The translations under genes were made by a program, and so were the position numbers. A stretch of 64,000 bases of DNA, taken from assembly GCF_012070395.1 (NCBI RefSeq), contig NZ_JAAFYS010000002.1, forward strand, positions 930,001-994,000, read 5' to 3'. Numbering within the stretch: the first letter of the stretch is position 1; each line of letters begins with the position of its first letter. Below, piece by piece: positions 8,814 to 16,989 of this stretch. This DNA comes from Pseudoroseicyclus tamaricis. Its GTDB lineage: Bacteria; Pseudomonadota; Alphaproteobacteria; Rhodobacterales; Rhodobacteraceae. The notes beneath the pieces are model-generated. The model was not told the origin of the DNA, did not search any database, and saw only the letters and a list, made by a program, of their open reading frames with translations.

Positions 8814-9179
8814 TTGGAATTCCTGCTCGCCGAATACCTGCCGATCATCATCTTCCTCGGCCTCGCGCTCCTCGTCGGCGCCCTCCTGATCGTGGCCGCC
8901 CTCGTCATCGCCGTCCGCAACCCCGAGCCGGAGAAGGTCTCTGCCTACGAATGCGGCTTCAACGCCTTCGACGACGCGCGGATGAAGTTCGACGTGCGCT
9001 TCTACCTCGTCTCTATCCTCTTCATCATCTTCGACCTCGAAGTGGCCTTCCTCTTCCCCTGGGCGACGAGCTTCGGCCTTCTGACGGACGCGGCCTTCTG
9101 GTCGATGATGGTGTTCCTCGCGGTGCTGACGATCGGCTTCGCCTACGAATGGAAGAAGGGCGCGCTGGAGTGGGATTGA
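8814..9179 (+). CDS. nuoA: NADH-quinone oxidoreductase subunit A
   Basis: Membrane subunit of respiratory complex I. The 121-residue protein has three membrane helices, the conserved loop [12 protein letters not shown] after helix 1, and [20 protein letters not shown], the family signature, around residues 63-82. The start is TTG, supported by an AGGAGG ribosome site six bases upstream (8803-8808) and by correct family length. It is the first gene of a nuoA-F cluster, but a hairpin and an exonuclease gene separate it from nuoB, so it may be expressed partly on its own. Confidence 0.96.
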   Translation: MEFLLAEYLPIIIFLGLALLVGALLIVAALVIAVRNPEPEKVSAYECGFNAFDDARMKFDVRFYLVSILFIIFDLEVAFLFPWATSFGLLTDAAFWSMMVFLAVLTIGFAYEWKKGALEWD

Positions 9180-9204
9180 CCCGCCCCGCCCCCTGAACCT
9201 TGCA

Positions 9205-9229
9205 AGCGCCGGCCCACGTGGCCGGCGTT
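9205..9229 (+). terminator. Hairpin after nuoA
   Basis: Stem CGCCGGCC (9207-9214) and GGCCGGCG (9220-9227), loop CACGT, followed by TTGTCATTT. The T-run is imperfect, so this may be a weak terminator or an mRNA 3'-end stabiliser that separates nuoA from the following gene. Confidence 0.45.
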
Positions 9230-9250
9230 GTCATTTCCGGGAGGGGCGCC

Positions 9251-9856
9251 ATGACCACCGCAATCATCTTCGACTGCGAGTTCCTCACCTCCGAGGGCGC
9301 GCCGCAGCGCTTCTGGTGCGGCCCGCACGACCCCGACCCGGTGATCGCCCAGATCGGCCTCGTGAAGCTCGATCTCGCCGCGCCCGGCATCGCCGAGACC
9401 GCCCGCCTCCATGTCATCCCTCGCGGCCGGGACGGCACCCGTGCCCCCCTCGATCCGCTCTTCACCCGCCTGACCGGCGTGACCGAGGCGGTGCTGGACA
9501 GAGACGGCCGCCCCCTCGCCGAGGCGCTGGCCGAGGTGGCACGCTTCGCGGGCGACGCGCGGCTCTGGTCCTGGGGCAAGGACGAGTTCAACATGATCGC
9601 CATCAGCTGCTACGTCGAAGGCCTCGCCCCGCCCCTGCCCGTCACGCGCTTCTCCAACGCCTGCCAGCTCCTCCTCGCCGCCGGCATGCCCTATGACGAC
9701 CTCAAGCGCACCCCGAGCAACAAGCTCGCCGCTTATTACGGCATCGAGATCGCGGGCCGCCGCGACCACGACGCCCTCGGCGACGCCCTGTCGGTCGCCC
9801 ACGTCCTCCTCCACCACCTGCGCGAGGGCCGCCTGACCCCCGCCCACTTCGCCTGA
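9251..9856 (+). CDS. DEDDh-type 3'-5' exonuclease-like protein
   Basis: A 201-residue protein with the DnaQ/exonuclease-fold motifs. ExoI is DCE at residues 8-10 (in IIFDCEFL), ExoII includes the WGKDEFN segment with Asp111, and ExoIII is RRDHDALGD with His173 and Asp178, the DEDDh spacing. No polymerase or helicase domain is attached, so the substrate could be DNA or RNA ends. It sits between nuoA and nuoB on the same strand, although it has no obvious link to complex I. Similar orphans interrupt nuo operons in Rhodobacteraceae. Start ATG 9251 is preceded by GGGAGGGGC. Confidence 0.8.
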   Translation: MTTAIIFDCEFLTSEGAPQRFWCGPHDPDPVIAQIGLVKLDLAAPGIAETARLHVIPRGRDGTRAPLDPLFTRLTGVTEAVLDRDGRPLAEALAEVARFAGDARLWSWGKDEFNMIAISCYVEGLAPPLPVTRFSNACQLLLAAGMPYDDLKRTPSNKLAAYYGIEIAGRRDHDALGDALSVAHVLLHHLREGRLTPAHFA

Positions 9857-9913
9857 CCCGCCTCCCCGCGCGTCGCCGCCCCAAGTGCCAGACGCTCTCC
9901 GCCTCCCCCCTCT

Positions 9914-9966
9914 CGCCCTTTTCCAAATACCTCTCGGGGGGCTCCGGGGGGCAGACAGCCCCCCGG
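9914..9966 (+). repeat. Dispersed Rhodobacteraceae-type hairpin repeat, copy 2
   Basis: TTTTCCAAATACCTCTCGGGG followed by the hairpin CCGGGGGGC-AGACA-GCCCCCCGG (9944-9952 and 9958-9966). The AGACA loop and flanking AAATA...CTCGGGGGG match copy 1 at 1779-1841. Confidence 0.65.
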
Positions 9967-10005
9967 TCCCACCCTCTCCACCCTCCGGCCCTCGCCCCAT
10001 CGCCC

Positions 10006-10058
10006 CCGCTGCCCGGGCGCGCCGGGGTGGGTGGGCGGGAGGCGCGCCCGGGCAGCGG
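10006..10058. repeat. 18-bp perfect inverted repeat upstream of nuoB
   Basis: CCGCTGCCCGGGCGCGCC at 10006-10023 is exactly complementary to 10041-10058, with a 17-base G-rich loop between. Each arm also contains the palindromic cores CCCGGG and GGCGCGCC. It lies about 115 bases before the nuoB start. There is no T-run after it, so it is not a standard terminator. Confidence 0.8.
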
Positions 10059-10174
10059 CCCGCCCCTCGCGCCCCGCCTCCCCTCCTCACAACCCGGCGC
10101 ATGTCCGGCGCCCGGCGTTGACGCTGCCGCGGCGGAGGGTTAGGTCAGGCCGACACCACCCCAGGAGCTTCCCC

Positions 10175-10780
10175 ATGGCCGAGACCCGCGACGAGCTCGT
10201 CACAGAGGTTCAGGGCGAGGGCTACCAGACGCCCCGCGTCAAGACCGGCCCCTCCAGCCTCGCCGCCTATGATGCCGGCGGCGACAACGAGGCGGCGACG
10301 GGCGCGCTGAACCGCGAGCTGCAGGATCGCGGCTTCCTCGTCACCTCCACCGCCGATGTCATCAACTGGGCGCGCACCGGCTCGCTGCACTGGATGACCT
10401 TCGGCCTCGCCTGCTGCGCCGTCGAGATGATGCACACCTCGATGCCCCGCTACGATATCGAGCGCTTCGGCACCGCGCCGCGCGCCTCGCCGCGCCAGTC
10501 CGACCTGATGATCGTCGCCGGCACGCTGACGAACAAGATGGCCCCGGCGCTGCGCAAGGTCTACGACCAGATGCCCGAGCCGCGCTACGTGATCTCGATG
10601 GGCTCCTGCGCCAATGGCGGTGGCTATTACCACTACAGCTATTCCGTCGTGCGCGGCTGCGACCGGATCATCCCGGTCGACGTCTACGTCCCAGGTTGCC
10701 CGCCGACGGCGGAGGCGCTGCTCTACGGCATCCTGCAGCTCAGCCGCAAAATCCGCCGCACCGGCACGATCAAGAGGTAG
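10175..10780 (+). CDS. nuoB: NADH-quinone oxidoreductase subunit B
   Basis: Complex I subunit that holds the terminal 4Fe-4S cluster N2 and passes electrons to quinone. In the 201-residue protein the cluster ligands are visible: Cys80-Cys81 ([10 protein letters not shown]), Cys145 (GSCANGGG) and Cys175 (PGCPPTAE). The frame is open upstream, but ATG 10175, with CAGGAG about eight bases before it, gives the normal N-terminus. nuoC starts three bases after its stop. Confidence 0.97.
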   Translation: MAETRDELVTEVQGEGYQTPRVKTGPSSLAAYDAGGDNEAATGALNRELQDRGFLVTSTADVINWARTGSLHWMTFGLACCAVEMMHTSMPRYDIERFGTAPRASPRQSDLMIVAGTLTNKMAPALRKVYDQMPEPRYVISMGSCANGGGYYHYSYSVVRGCDRIIPVDVYVPGCPPTAEALLYGILQLSRKIRRTGTIKR

Positions 10781-10783
10781 TCG

Positions 10784-11380
10784 ATGGAAGATCTCGCCGC
10801 CCATATCGAGATGAAGCGCCCCGACGCGGTGCTCTCCCATTCCATCGCGCTCGACGAGCTGACGGTGACGATCCCCTCGTCGGAGGTCGCCGCCTTCACC
10901 GAGTTCCTGAAGACGGACCAGACCTGCCGCTTCTCGAGCCTCGTCGACATCACCGCGGTCGACTACCCGGGGCGCGAGGCGCGGTTCGAGGTCGTCTACC
11001 ACTTCCTGTCGATGTACCAGAACCACCGCATCCGCGTGAAAACCGCCGTGCGGGAGGACGAGATGCTCGCCTCGATCACCGAGATCCACGCTTCCGCCGA
11101 CTGGTTCGAGCGGGAGGTGTTCGACATGTTCGGCATCATCTTCACCGGCCACCCGGACCTGCGGCGCATCCTCACCGATTACGGCTTCCGCGGCCATCCG
11201 CTGCGCAAGGATTTCCCGACCACCGGCTACGTCGAGGTCCGCTACGACGAGTCGCAAAAGCGCGTCGTCTACGAGCCGGTGCAGCTGGTGCAGGAATATC
11301 GTCAGTTCGATTTCCTCTCTCCTTGGGAAGGCGCGAAATACGTGCTGCCCGGTGACGAGAAGGGTGAGGAGGCCAAGTGA
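10784..11380 (+). CDS. nuoC: NADH-quinone oxidoreductase subunit C
   Basis: The 30-kDa peripheral-arm subunit of complex I, here as a separate 198-residue protein, not fused to NuoD as in enterobacteria. The signature segment [20 protein letters not shown] and the following [12 protein letters not shown] are present near residues 108-147. It lies four bases after nuoB, and its TGA shares the A with the nuoD ATG (TGATG), so nuoB-C-D are tightly coupled. Confidence 0.97.
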   Translation: MEDLAAHIEMKRPDAVLSHSIALDELTVTIPSSEVAAFTEFLKTDQTCRFSSLVDITAVDYPGREARFEVVYHFLSMYQNHRIRVKTAVREDEMLASITEIHASADWFEREVFDMFGIIFTGHPDLRRILTDYGFRGHPLRKDFPTTGYVEVRYDESQKRVVYEPVQLVQEYRQFDFLSPWEGAKYVLPGDEKGEEAK

Positions 11381-12588
11381 TGGACGGCGAATTCCGCGAT
11401 ATCCAGACGAACGAACAGAAGATCCGCAACTTCAACATCAACTTCGGCCCGCAGCACCCCGCCGCACACGGCGTGCTGCGCCTCGTGCTGGAGCTGGACG
11501 GCGAGCTGGTGGAGCGGTGCGACCCGCATATCGGCCTGCTCCACCGCGGCACCGAGAAGCTGATGGAGAGCCGCACCTACCTGCAGAACCTGCCCTATTT
11601 CGACCGGCTCGATTACGTCGGCACGATGAACCAGGAACATGCCTGGTGCCTCGCCATCGAGAAGCTGACGGGCACCGAGATCCCGCGCCGCGCCTCGCTG
11701 ATCCGCGTCCTCTACTGCGAGATCGGGCGCATCCTGAACCACCTGCTCAACGTCACCACGCAGGCGCTCGACGTCGGCGCGCTCACCCCGCCGCTCTGGG
11801 GCTTCGAGCAGCGCGAGCAGCTGATGATGTTCTACGAGCGGGCCTCCGGCGCCCGGCTCCACGCCGCCTACTTCCGCCCCGGCGGCGTGCACCAGGATCT
11901 GACGCCCGAGCTGCTCGACGATATCGAGGCGTGGTGCGACAAGTTCCCCGAGTTCATGCAGGATCTCGGCGATCTCGTCACCGAGAACCGCATCTTCAAG
12001 CAGCGCAACGTCGACATCGGCGTGGTGACGGAAGAGGACATCCAGACCTACGGCTTCTCGGGTGTCATGGTCCGCGGCTCCGGCTTCGCCTGGGACCTGC
12101 GGCGCAGCCAGCCCTACGAGTGCTACGACGAGTTCGACTTCAAGATCCCCGTCGGCAAGAACGGCGACTGCTATGACCGCTATCTCTGCCGCATGGCCGA
12201 GATGACGGAGAGCGTGAAGATCATGCGGCAGGCCATCGACAAGCTGCGGCGCGAGCCCGGCGACGTCCTGGCCCGCGGCAAGCTGACACCCCCCCGCCGG
12301 GCGGAGATGAAGACCTCCATGGAGGCGCTCATCCACCACTTCAAGCTCTATACCGAGGGCTTCCACGTCCCCGAGGGCGAGGTCTATGCCTCGGTCGAGG
12401 CGCCGAAGGGCGAGTTTGGCGTCTACCTCGTCGCCGACGGCACCAACAAGCCGTACCGCGCCAAGCTGCGCGCGCCCGGCTTCCTGCACCTGCAGGCGAT
12501 GGATCACATCCTCAAGGGCCACCAGCTGGCGGACGTCTCCGCCGTGCTCGGCTCGCTCGACATCGTGTTCGGCGAAGTCGATCGGTGA
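11380..12588 (+). CDS. nuoD: NADH-quinone oxidoreductase subunit D
   Basis: The 49-kDa complex I subunit that forms the quinone site with NuoB. The 402-residue protein starts [13 protein letters not shown] and has the family motif [14 protein letters not shown] and [11 protein letters not shown] near the N-terminus. Both ATG 11380 and a GTG three bases earlier are possible; ATG is preferred, with GGTGAGGAGG just upstream. A strong hairpin and a long gene-free stretch follow the stop, breaking the otherwise tight B-C-D run. Confidence 0.97.
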   Translation: MDGEFRDIQTNEQKIRNFNINFGPQHPAAHGVLRLVLELDGELVERCDPHIGLLHRGTEKLMESRTYLQNLPYFDRLDYVGTMNQEHAWCLAIEKLTGTEIPRRASLIRVLYCEIGRILNHLLNVTTQALDVGALTPPLWGFEQREQLMMFYERASGARLHAAYFRPGGVHQDLTPELLDDIEAWCDKFPEFMQDLGDLVTENRIFKQRNVDIGVVTEEDIQTYGFSGVMVRGSGFAWDLRRSQPYECYDEFDFKIPVGKNGDCYDRYLCRMAEMTESVKIMRQAIDKLRREPGDVLARGKLTPPRRAEMKTSMEALIHHFKLYTEGFHVPEGEVYASVEAPKGEFGVYLVADGTNKPYRAKLRAPGFLHLQAMDHILKGHQLADVSAVLGSLDIVFGEVDR

Positions 12589-12594
12589 GGCAGG

Positions 12595-12614
12595 GGCCGG
12601 GCTGAAGCCCGGCC
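12595..12614 (+). terminator. Hairpin directly after nuoD
   Basis: GGCCGGGCT (12595-12603), GA, AGCCCGGCC (12606-12614): a perfect 9-bp stem seven bases after the nuoD stop, without a T-run. The GGGCTgaAGCCC core is shared with weaker hairpins near 4995 and 16544-16563. It may stabilise the upstream mRNA or cause partial termination. Confidence 0.5.
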
Positions 12615-12700
12615 TACGGTCTCAACAAGACCACAGTCTCCCACGTCTCCACTTTCAGGGCACACCGCCTCCGCTCATCCCCCGCCCGGTACGCGCCAAA

Positions 12701-12845
12701 GGCGCAGGGCGAGCGCCGGCCCGTCCCGCGGGCTGGCACTCCGTTGCCGTCAACCCGAAGCTCTGATCGGGGAGGTGGTTGCACCATAAAGCGCCCACCG
12801 GCGCCGGAAGAGCGCCACCCCACGTGCCGGCGCTCGCCCTGCGCC
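12701..12845 (+). repeat. Fold-back intergenic repeat, copy 2
   Basis: A 145-bp element, same orientation as copy 1. Perfect 20-nt arms: GGCGCAGGGCGAGCGCCGGC (12701-12720) and its complement (12826-12845). The interior blocks GCGGGCTGGC, CATAAAGCGC (about 12785-12794) and GAGCGCCACCCCAC are kept. Relative to copy 1 the arms carry two substitutions, each matched by the complementary change in the other arm. Confidence 0.85.
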
Positions 12846-13002
12846 CGCACCCGCATCTCGGGGTGGAGACGTCGCAGCGCCCCACGGCAACCGACCCACC
12901 GGCGACAAACCACCCTCCCCCGCCGCCGGCGCCTCTGCCCTCTTGCACCTTCCCGCCGCTCCGCAGAAACTCCGGCGCAAACAGGCACGCGAGGAGACAG
13001 GC

Positions 13003-13401
13003 ATGAAATCCGCATCCACCGCCATGGCGGCACTCATCGGGGCGGCGGCACTGGCCGGCTGCTCCGTCAATCCCGACAGGGTGACCGGCGGGCCCGATCA
13101 GTCGCCTCTGATCTCGCTCAACCTGCCCGACTTCCGCACCGGCGGCAGCTCCTCCGACCCCACCGGCGTCGCCGCGGCCCCGGAAGTGCCCGTCGCGCCG
13201 GCCGCAGCGGAGGATCGCCTCGTCTCCGCAATCGAGGCGCAGGGCTGCGTGCTCACCTCGGCAAACGTCGATTCGGTGCTGCTCTCGGCGAACCTGACCG
13301 CGGACGAGCTTCGCGTCATCACCGAGCAGCTGGTGGAGGCCGGTCGCGCCGAACTTTCCGGGGAAGGCGCCATCCGCATCCTCTCCACCAACTGCATCTG
13401 A
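13003..13401 (+). CDS. Small lipoprotein of unknown function in the nuo cluster
   Basis: A 132-residue predicted lipoprotein. The signal peptide ends in LAGC with the acylated Cys near residue 20, followed by a short Pro/Gly/Ser linker. A compact C-terminal domain of about 65 residues contains two cysteines (in [13 protein letters not shown] and the terminal STNCI), which could pair in the periplasm. I do not recognise a family beyond small orphans seen near nuo genes in Rhodobacteraceae. ATG 13003 has GAGGAGACAGGC in front, an excellent ribosome site. nuoE begins 82 bases downstream. Confidence 0.75.
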   Translation: MKSASTAMAALIGAAALAGCSVNPDRVTGGPDQSPLISLNLPDFRTGGSSSDPTGVAAAPEVPVAPAAAEDRLVSAIEAQGCVLTSANVDSVLLSANLTADELRVITEQLVEAGRAELSGEGAIRILSTNCI

Positions 13402-13483
13402 CACCGTATTTGACACCGCGCGGCGGGGCTGGCATGTGCAGCCCCACCGGCCACCCGCGGCCCGAGGAGCGGAGCCCCATCCC

Positions 13484-14641
13484 ATGCTGAGACGCCTTCA
13501 TCCCGACCAACCAGAGAGCTTCGCCTTCACGGAGGCGAACCAGACTTGGGCGGAGGCGCAGATCAGGAAGTACCCCGAAGGGCGGCAGGCCTCGGCCATC
13601 ATCCCGCTCCTCTGGCGTGCGCAGGAGCAGGAGGGCTGGCTCACCCGCCCGGCCATCGAGGGCGTCGCCGAGATGCTCCAGATGCCCTACATCCGGGCGC
13701 TCGAGGTGGCGACCTTCTACTTCATGTTCCAGCTGCAGCCCGTGGGCTCCGTCGCCCATGTGCAGATCTGCGGCACCCTCTCCTGCATGATCTGCGGGGC
13801 GGAAGACCTGATGGCGGTCTGCAAGGAAAAGATCGCCGCGGCGCCGCACCAGCTTTCGGATGACGGCAAGTTCTCCTGGGAAGAGGTCGAGTGCCTCGGC
13901 GCCTGCGCCAACGCGCCCATGGCCCAGATCGGCAAGGATTATTACGAGGATCTCACCACCGAGAGCCTCTCCCGCCTGCTCGACGAGATGGCGGAGGGCA
14001 ATGTCCCTGCCCCCGGCCCGCAGAACGGCCGCTATGCCTCCGAGCCGGGCTCCGGCCTCACCTCGCTGACGGCGCATGGCGAGGATCGCGTGCCCGCCAA
14101 CGCCTCGGTGACGCTGGCGACCGACATCGGCGACACGCTCAAGCGCATCGACGGCACCGAGGTGCCTTTCCGTGCTCCGTGGGATCGCCGCGCCGATGAG
14201 CCTGCCGGGCCGGAGACGCCCGGCGACGCCGTCGAGGAGCAGGCCCCCGGCGCCCAGCCGGAGCGTGACGACGACAGCCCCGGCCAGCCGGTCGACGTGG
14301 TCAACCAGCCTATCGCCGAGCGCGTGCCCGCCTCCGCGGAGGCCGAAGAGGCCACCGGCGGCGACGAGGGCACCGTCGGCCCCACCCCCGAGGTGGAGCC
14401 GGAGCGCATGGATGCCCCGCGCGACGATCAGGCCGACGACCTGACGCAGATCCGCGGCGTCGGCCCCGGCATCGCCGGGCAGCTCAACGAGCTCGGCATC
14501 TACCACTTCTCGCAGATCGGCGCCTGGGGCGCGGAGGAGATCGCCTGGATCGACGCCCGCCTCTCCTTCCGCGGCCGGGTCGAGCGCGACCAGTGGGTCG
14601 AGCAGGCGCAGATGCTGATGAAGGGCGAAAGCCCGGAATGA
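13484..14641 (+). CDS. nuoE: NADH-quinone oxidoreductase subunit E with long C-terminal helix-hairpin-helix extension
   Basis: Complex I 24-kDa subunit carrying 2Fe-2S cluster N1a. The first 170 residues are a normal NuoE with ligands Cys96, Cys101, Cys137 and Cys141. The protein is 385 residues, more than twice the enterobacterial length. Residues about 175-315 are acidic, low-complexity Pro/Glu/Ala. The last 70 residues form a helix-hairpin-helix-like domain ([20 protein letters not shown]), of the type found in DNA-binding proteins. Comparable extensions occur in Rhodobacteraceae NuoE; their role is unknown. Start ATG 13484 follows CGAGGAGCGGAG. Confidence 0.95.
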   Translation: MLRRLHPDQPESFAFTEANQTWAEAQIRKYPEGRQASAIIPLLWRAQEQEGWLTRPAIEGVAEMLQMPYIRALEVATFYFMFQLQPVGSVAHVQICGTLSCMICGAEDLMAVCKEKIAAAPHQLSDDGKFSWEEVECLGACANAPMAQIGKDYYEDLTTESLSRLLDEMAEGNVPAPGPQNGRYASEPGSGLTSLTAHGEDRVPANASVTLATDIGDTLKRIDGTEVPFRAPWDRRADEPAGPETPGDAVEEQAPGAQPERDDDSPGQPVDVVNQPIAERVPASAEAEEATGGDEGTVGPTPEVEPERMDAPRDDQADDLTQIRGVGPGIAGQLNELGIYHFSQIGAWGAEEIAWIDARLSFRGRVERDQWVEQAQMLMKGESPE

Positions 14642-14666
14642 GCCGCGGCGCCGCCGCACCGGGCCG

Positions 14667-14984
14667 ATGACCAACAGGGCCGCGAAACGCCGCTGCCGCA
14701 GCGCCTGCCACGGCGCCGGCTTTGCCGGCGGCGTGATCTTCGCCCTCCTCCTCGGTCTCGGCCCCGCCGCCTGGAGCTCCGCCATCCTCCTCGGCCTCGG
14801 CGTCGCCGTGCTGCTGGCCGGCATGCTCAACCTCCTCTTCTGCCGCAGCGCCGGCGCCACCCCGCCGGTGCGGGGTTCCAATACCGGCCGCCCGATGGAA
14901 ACGGGGGCGCCGATGGGCGAGGTGGAGGCGCGGCTGGAGGCGGAGCGCCTGCAGGAGCAGGAAGAGGAGCGCCGGGATGGATGA
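14667..14984 (+). CDS. Small membrane protein between nuoE and nuoF
   Basis: A 105-residue protein with two adjacent membrane helices (about 17-34 and 36-58), a basic Cys-containing N-terminus and a highly charged C-terminal tail (EVEARLEAERLQEQEEERR) that could form a short coiled coil. No family recognised. It starts 25 bases after nuoE and overlaps the next small gene by eight bases, so it belongs to the nuo transcript. The frame is kept between coupled genes, which supports it being real. Confidence 0.65.
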   Translation: MTNRAAKRRCRSACHGAGFAGGVIFALLLGLGPAAWSSAILLGLGVAVLLAGMLNLLFCRSAGATPPVRGSNTGRPMETGAPMGEVEARLEAERLQEQEEERRDG

Positions 14985-15192
14985 CTGCCGCCCCCCTCGC
15001 GCCCGCGCCGGGAGGGCCGCGGCCCTTGTGATGGCCGGAACGGGGCTCTATTGGATTGCAGTGACCTATCTTGGGGCGCAGGCCGGATGGCCGACCCGCA
15101 TCCGCGCGCTCCTCGATCTCTTCGCCCTGGCCGGCTTCGGCCTGGGGCTCTGGATGACCTGGCGGGCCTACAGGCTCGGCCGCGACGAGTGA
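14977..15192 (+). CDS. DUF5337-like small membrane protein
   Basis: A 71-residue protein with two membrane helices (about 13-33 and 44-63) joined by a short loop, [12 protein letters not shown]. Size, topology and place directly before nuoF match the DUF5337 family found in Rhodobacteraceae nuo operons; that match is from memory of the family. It overlaps the preceding small gene by eight bases, and nuoF starts eight bases downstream. Function unknown, possibly linked to complex I assembly by location only. Confidence 0.7.
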   Translation: MDDCRPPRARAGRAAALVMAGTGLYWIAVTYLGAQAGWPTRIRALLDLFALAGFGLGLWMTWRAYRLGRDE

Positions 15193-15199
15193 GGCAGCG

Positions 15200-16483
15200 A
15201 TGCTGAAGGACGAAGACCGCATCTTCACCAATCTCTACGGCATGCACGAGCGCACGCTCGAGGGCGCCAAGAAGCGCGGCCACTGGGATGGCACGGCCGG
15301 CATCCTCCAGAAGGGCCGCGACTGGATCATCGAGGAGATGAAGGCGTCGGGCCTGCGCGGCCGCGGCGGCGCCGGCTTCCCGACGGGCCTGAAGTGGTCC
15401 TTCATGCCCAAGGAGAGCGACGGCCGCCCCGCCTACCTCGTGGTCAATGCCGACGAGTCGGAGCCGGGTACCTGCAAGGACCGGGAGATCATGCGGCACG
15501 ATCCGCACACGCTGATCGAGGGCTGCCTCATCGCGAGCTTCGCGATGAATGCCCATGCCTGCTACATCTACATCCGCGGCGAATACATCCGCGAGCGCGA
15601 GGCCCTGCAGGCCGCGATCGACGAGTGCTACGAGAACGGCCTCCTCGGCGCCAATGCCGCCGGCTCCGGCTGGGATTTCGATCTCTACCTGCATCACGGC
15701 GCCGGCGCCTATATCTGCGGTGAAGAGACGGCCCTGCTGGAGAGCCTCGAGGGCAAGAAGGGCATGCCCCGCATGAAGCCCCCCTTCCCCGCCGGCGCCG
15801 GCCTCTACGGCTGCCCGACGACGGTGAACAACGTCGAGAGCATCGCGGTCGTGCCGACGATCCTGCGGCGCGGCGCCAGCTGGTTCTCCTCCTTCGGGCG
15901 GCAGAACAACGCGGGCACCAAGGTCTTCGCCATCTCCGGCCACGTGAACCACCCCTGCGTGGTGGAGGAGGAGATGTCGATCCCGTTCAGGGAGCTGATC
16001 GACCGGCATTGCGGCGGCATCCGCGGCGGCTGGGGCAACCTCAAGGCGGTGATCCCGGGCGGGTCGTCCGTGCCGGTGCTGCGCGCCGAGGCGATGGACG
16101 ACGCGATCATGGATTTCGACTGGCTGCGAGAGCAGAAGTCGGGGCTCGGCACGGCGGCGGTGATCGTGATGGATCAGTCGGTGGACATGATCAAGGCGAT
16201 CTGGCGGCTGGCGAAGTTCTACAAGCACGAGAGCTGCGGCCAGTGCACCCCCTGCCGCGAGGGTACGGGCTGGATGATGCGCGTGATGGAGCGGCTGGTG
16301 AAGGGCGAGGCCTCCGTCGAGGAGATCGACATGCTCTTCGAGGTGACCAAGCAGGTGGAGGGCCACACGATCTGCGCCCTCGGCGACGCCGCCGCCTGGC
16401 CGATCCAGGGCCTCATCCGCAACTTCCGCGACGAGATCGAAGACCGCATCCGCGGCCGCGGCGCCGCCATCGCGGCGGAGTGA
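15200..16483 (+). CDS. nuoF: NADH-quinone oxidoreductase subunit F
   Basis: The 51-kDa NADH-oxidising subunit of complex I, carrying FMN and 4Fe-4S cluster N3. In the 427-residue protein [10 protein letters not shown] (54-63) is the NADH/FMN motif, followed by [15 protein letters not shown] (171-185). The N3 ligands are Cys346, Cys349, Cys352 ([11 protein letters not shown]) and Cys392. Full family length. It is the last nuo gene here: the next 500 bases are non-coding and the following gene is on the opposite strand, so nuoG onward must lie elsewhere. Confidence 0.97.
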   Translation: MLKDEDRIFTNLYGMHERTLEGAKKRGHWDGTAGILQKGRDWIIEEMKASGLRGRGGAGFPTGLKWSFMPKESDGRPAYLVVNADESEPGTCKDREIMRHDPHTLIEGCLIASFAMNAHACYIYIRGEYIREREALQAAIDECYENGLLGANAAGSGWDFDLYLHHGAGAYICGEETALLESLEGKKGMPRMKPPFPAGAGLYGCPTTVNNVESIAVVPTILRRGASWFSSFGRQNNAGTKVFAISGHVNHPCVVEEEMSIPFRELIDRHCGGIRGGWGNLKAVIPGGSSVPVLRAEAMDDAIMDFDWLREQKSGLGTAAVIVMDQSVDMIKAIWRLAKFYKHESCGQCTPCREGTGWMMRVMERLVKGEASVEEIDMLFEVTKQVEGHTICALGDAAAWPIQGLIRNFRDEIEDRIRGRGAAIAAE

Positions 16484-16989
16484 CGCGGGGCCTGGGTTCG
16501 GGCGGCGCCTGAGCTTCAAGGGCAGGCGTTTGGACGAGCTGTAGGGCGGGCTTGAGCCGGCCCTTTGGCCGCTCATCTCGTGCACCTCAGAGCCTCGGCG
16601 CCTGCCGCCCCCACTCCGAGGACACAGCGTTCCTCGGCATCCGGCGGGCTGGATGCCGCCCATTGAGCGCAAGCTCCTTCTCCTCGGCTGCAGTAAGCGC
16701 CTGCCCTCGCAGGCGCAGGGCGAGCGCCTGCCCGTGGGGTGGCGCTTCCTCCCTCCCCGCTGCAGCGCTTTATGCCCGCCAAGCCCCTCCCCGCCCTGAG
16801 CGGAGCACCCAGCCCAACCAGATCGCCAGCCCGCCGGGACGGGCAGGCGCTCGCCCTGCGCCTTTGGCGCGTACCGGGCGGGGGAACAGCGCTCTGATTT
16901 AGAGACCGTAGCGTCGCAACATGCGCCAGACGTTCCGAAGACGGAGACCGCAGCGACAGACCCGGAAGCCGCCCGAAGCGGCTCGCCCC
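16484..16989. other. Gene-free region after nuoF
   Basis: About 500 bases between convergent genes. It holds a hairpin GGGCgGGCTtgAGCCgGCCC (16544-16563), a GCGCCTGC-CCTC-GCAGGCGC hairpin (16697-16716), fold-back repeat copy 3 (16712-16862) with the TTTGGCGCGTACCGGGCGG flank shared with copy 2, and an unremarkable 100-base tail. No nuoG remnant or other coding frame is visible. Confidence 0.6.
16712..16862 (-). repeat. Fold-back intergenic repeat, copy 3 (inverted)
   Basis: A 151-bp element in the opposite orientation to copies 1 and 2. Perfect 24-nt arms: 16712-16735 (GGCGCAGGGCGAGCGCCTGC...) and 16839-16862. Read on the minus strand the interior has GGCGGGCTGGC, GGCATAAAGCGCTGC and GCGCCACCCCACGGGC in the same order as copy 1, with the spacing kept. 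It also shares the outer flank GGTACGCGCCAAAGGCGCAGG with copy 2. Confidence 0.85.

Larger units (their letters stand above)
9857..10174. other. Gene-free region between exonuclease gene and nuoB
   Basis: Holds hairpin repeat copy 2 (9914-9966), a long perfect inverted repeat (10006-10058), and about 115 further bases up to nuoB. These include GTTGACGCTGCCGCGGCGGAGGG near 10117, where TTGACG could be a -35 element, though I see no clear -10. No protein-coding frame is supported. Confidence 0.5.
12589..13002. other. Gene-free region between nuoD and a lipoprotein gene
   Basis: Begins with the hairpin at 12595-12614, then CTACGGTCTC and a CCCGCCCGGTACGCGCC block that also flanks repeat copy 3 in inverse orientation. 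It then holds fold-back repeat copy 2 (12701-12845) and about 150 bases of C-rich sequence leading to the lipoprotein gene. No coding frame is supported. Confidence 0.6.
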
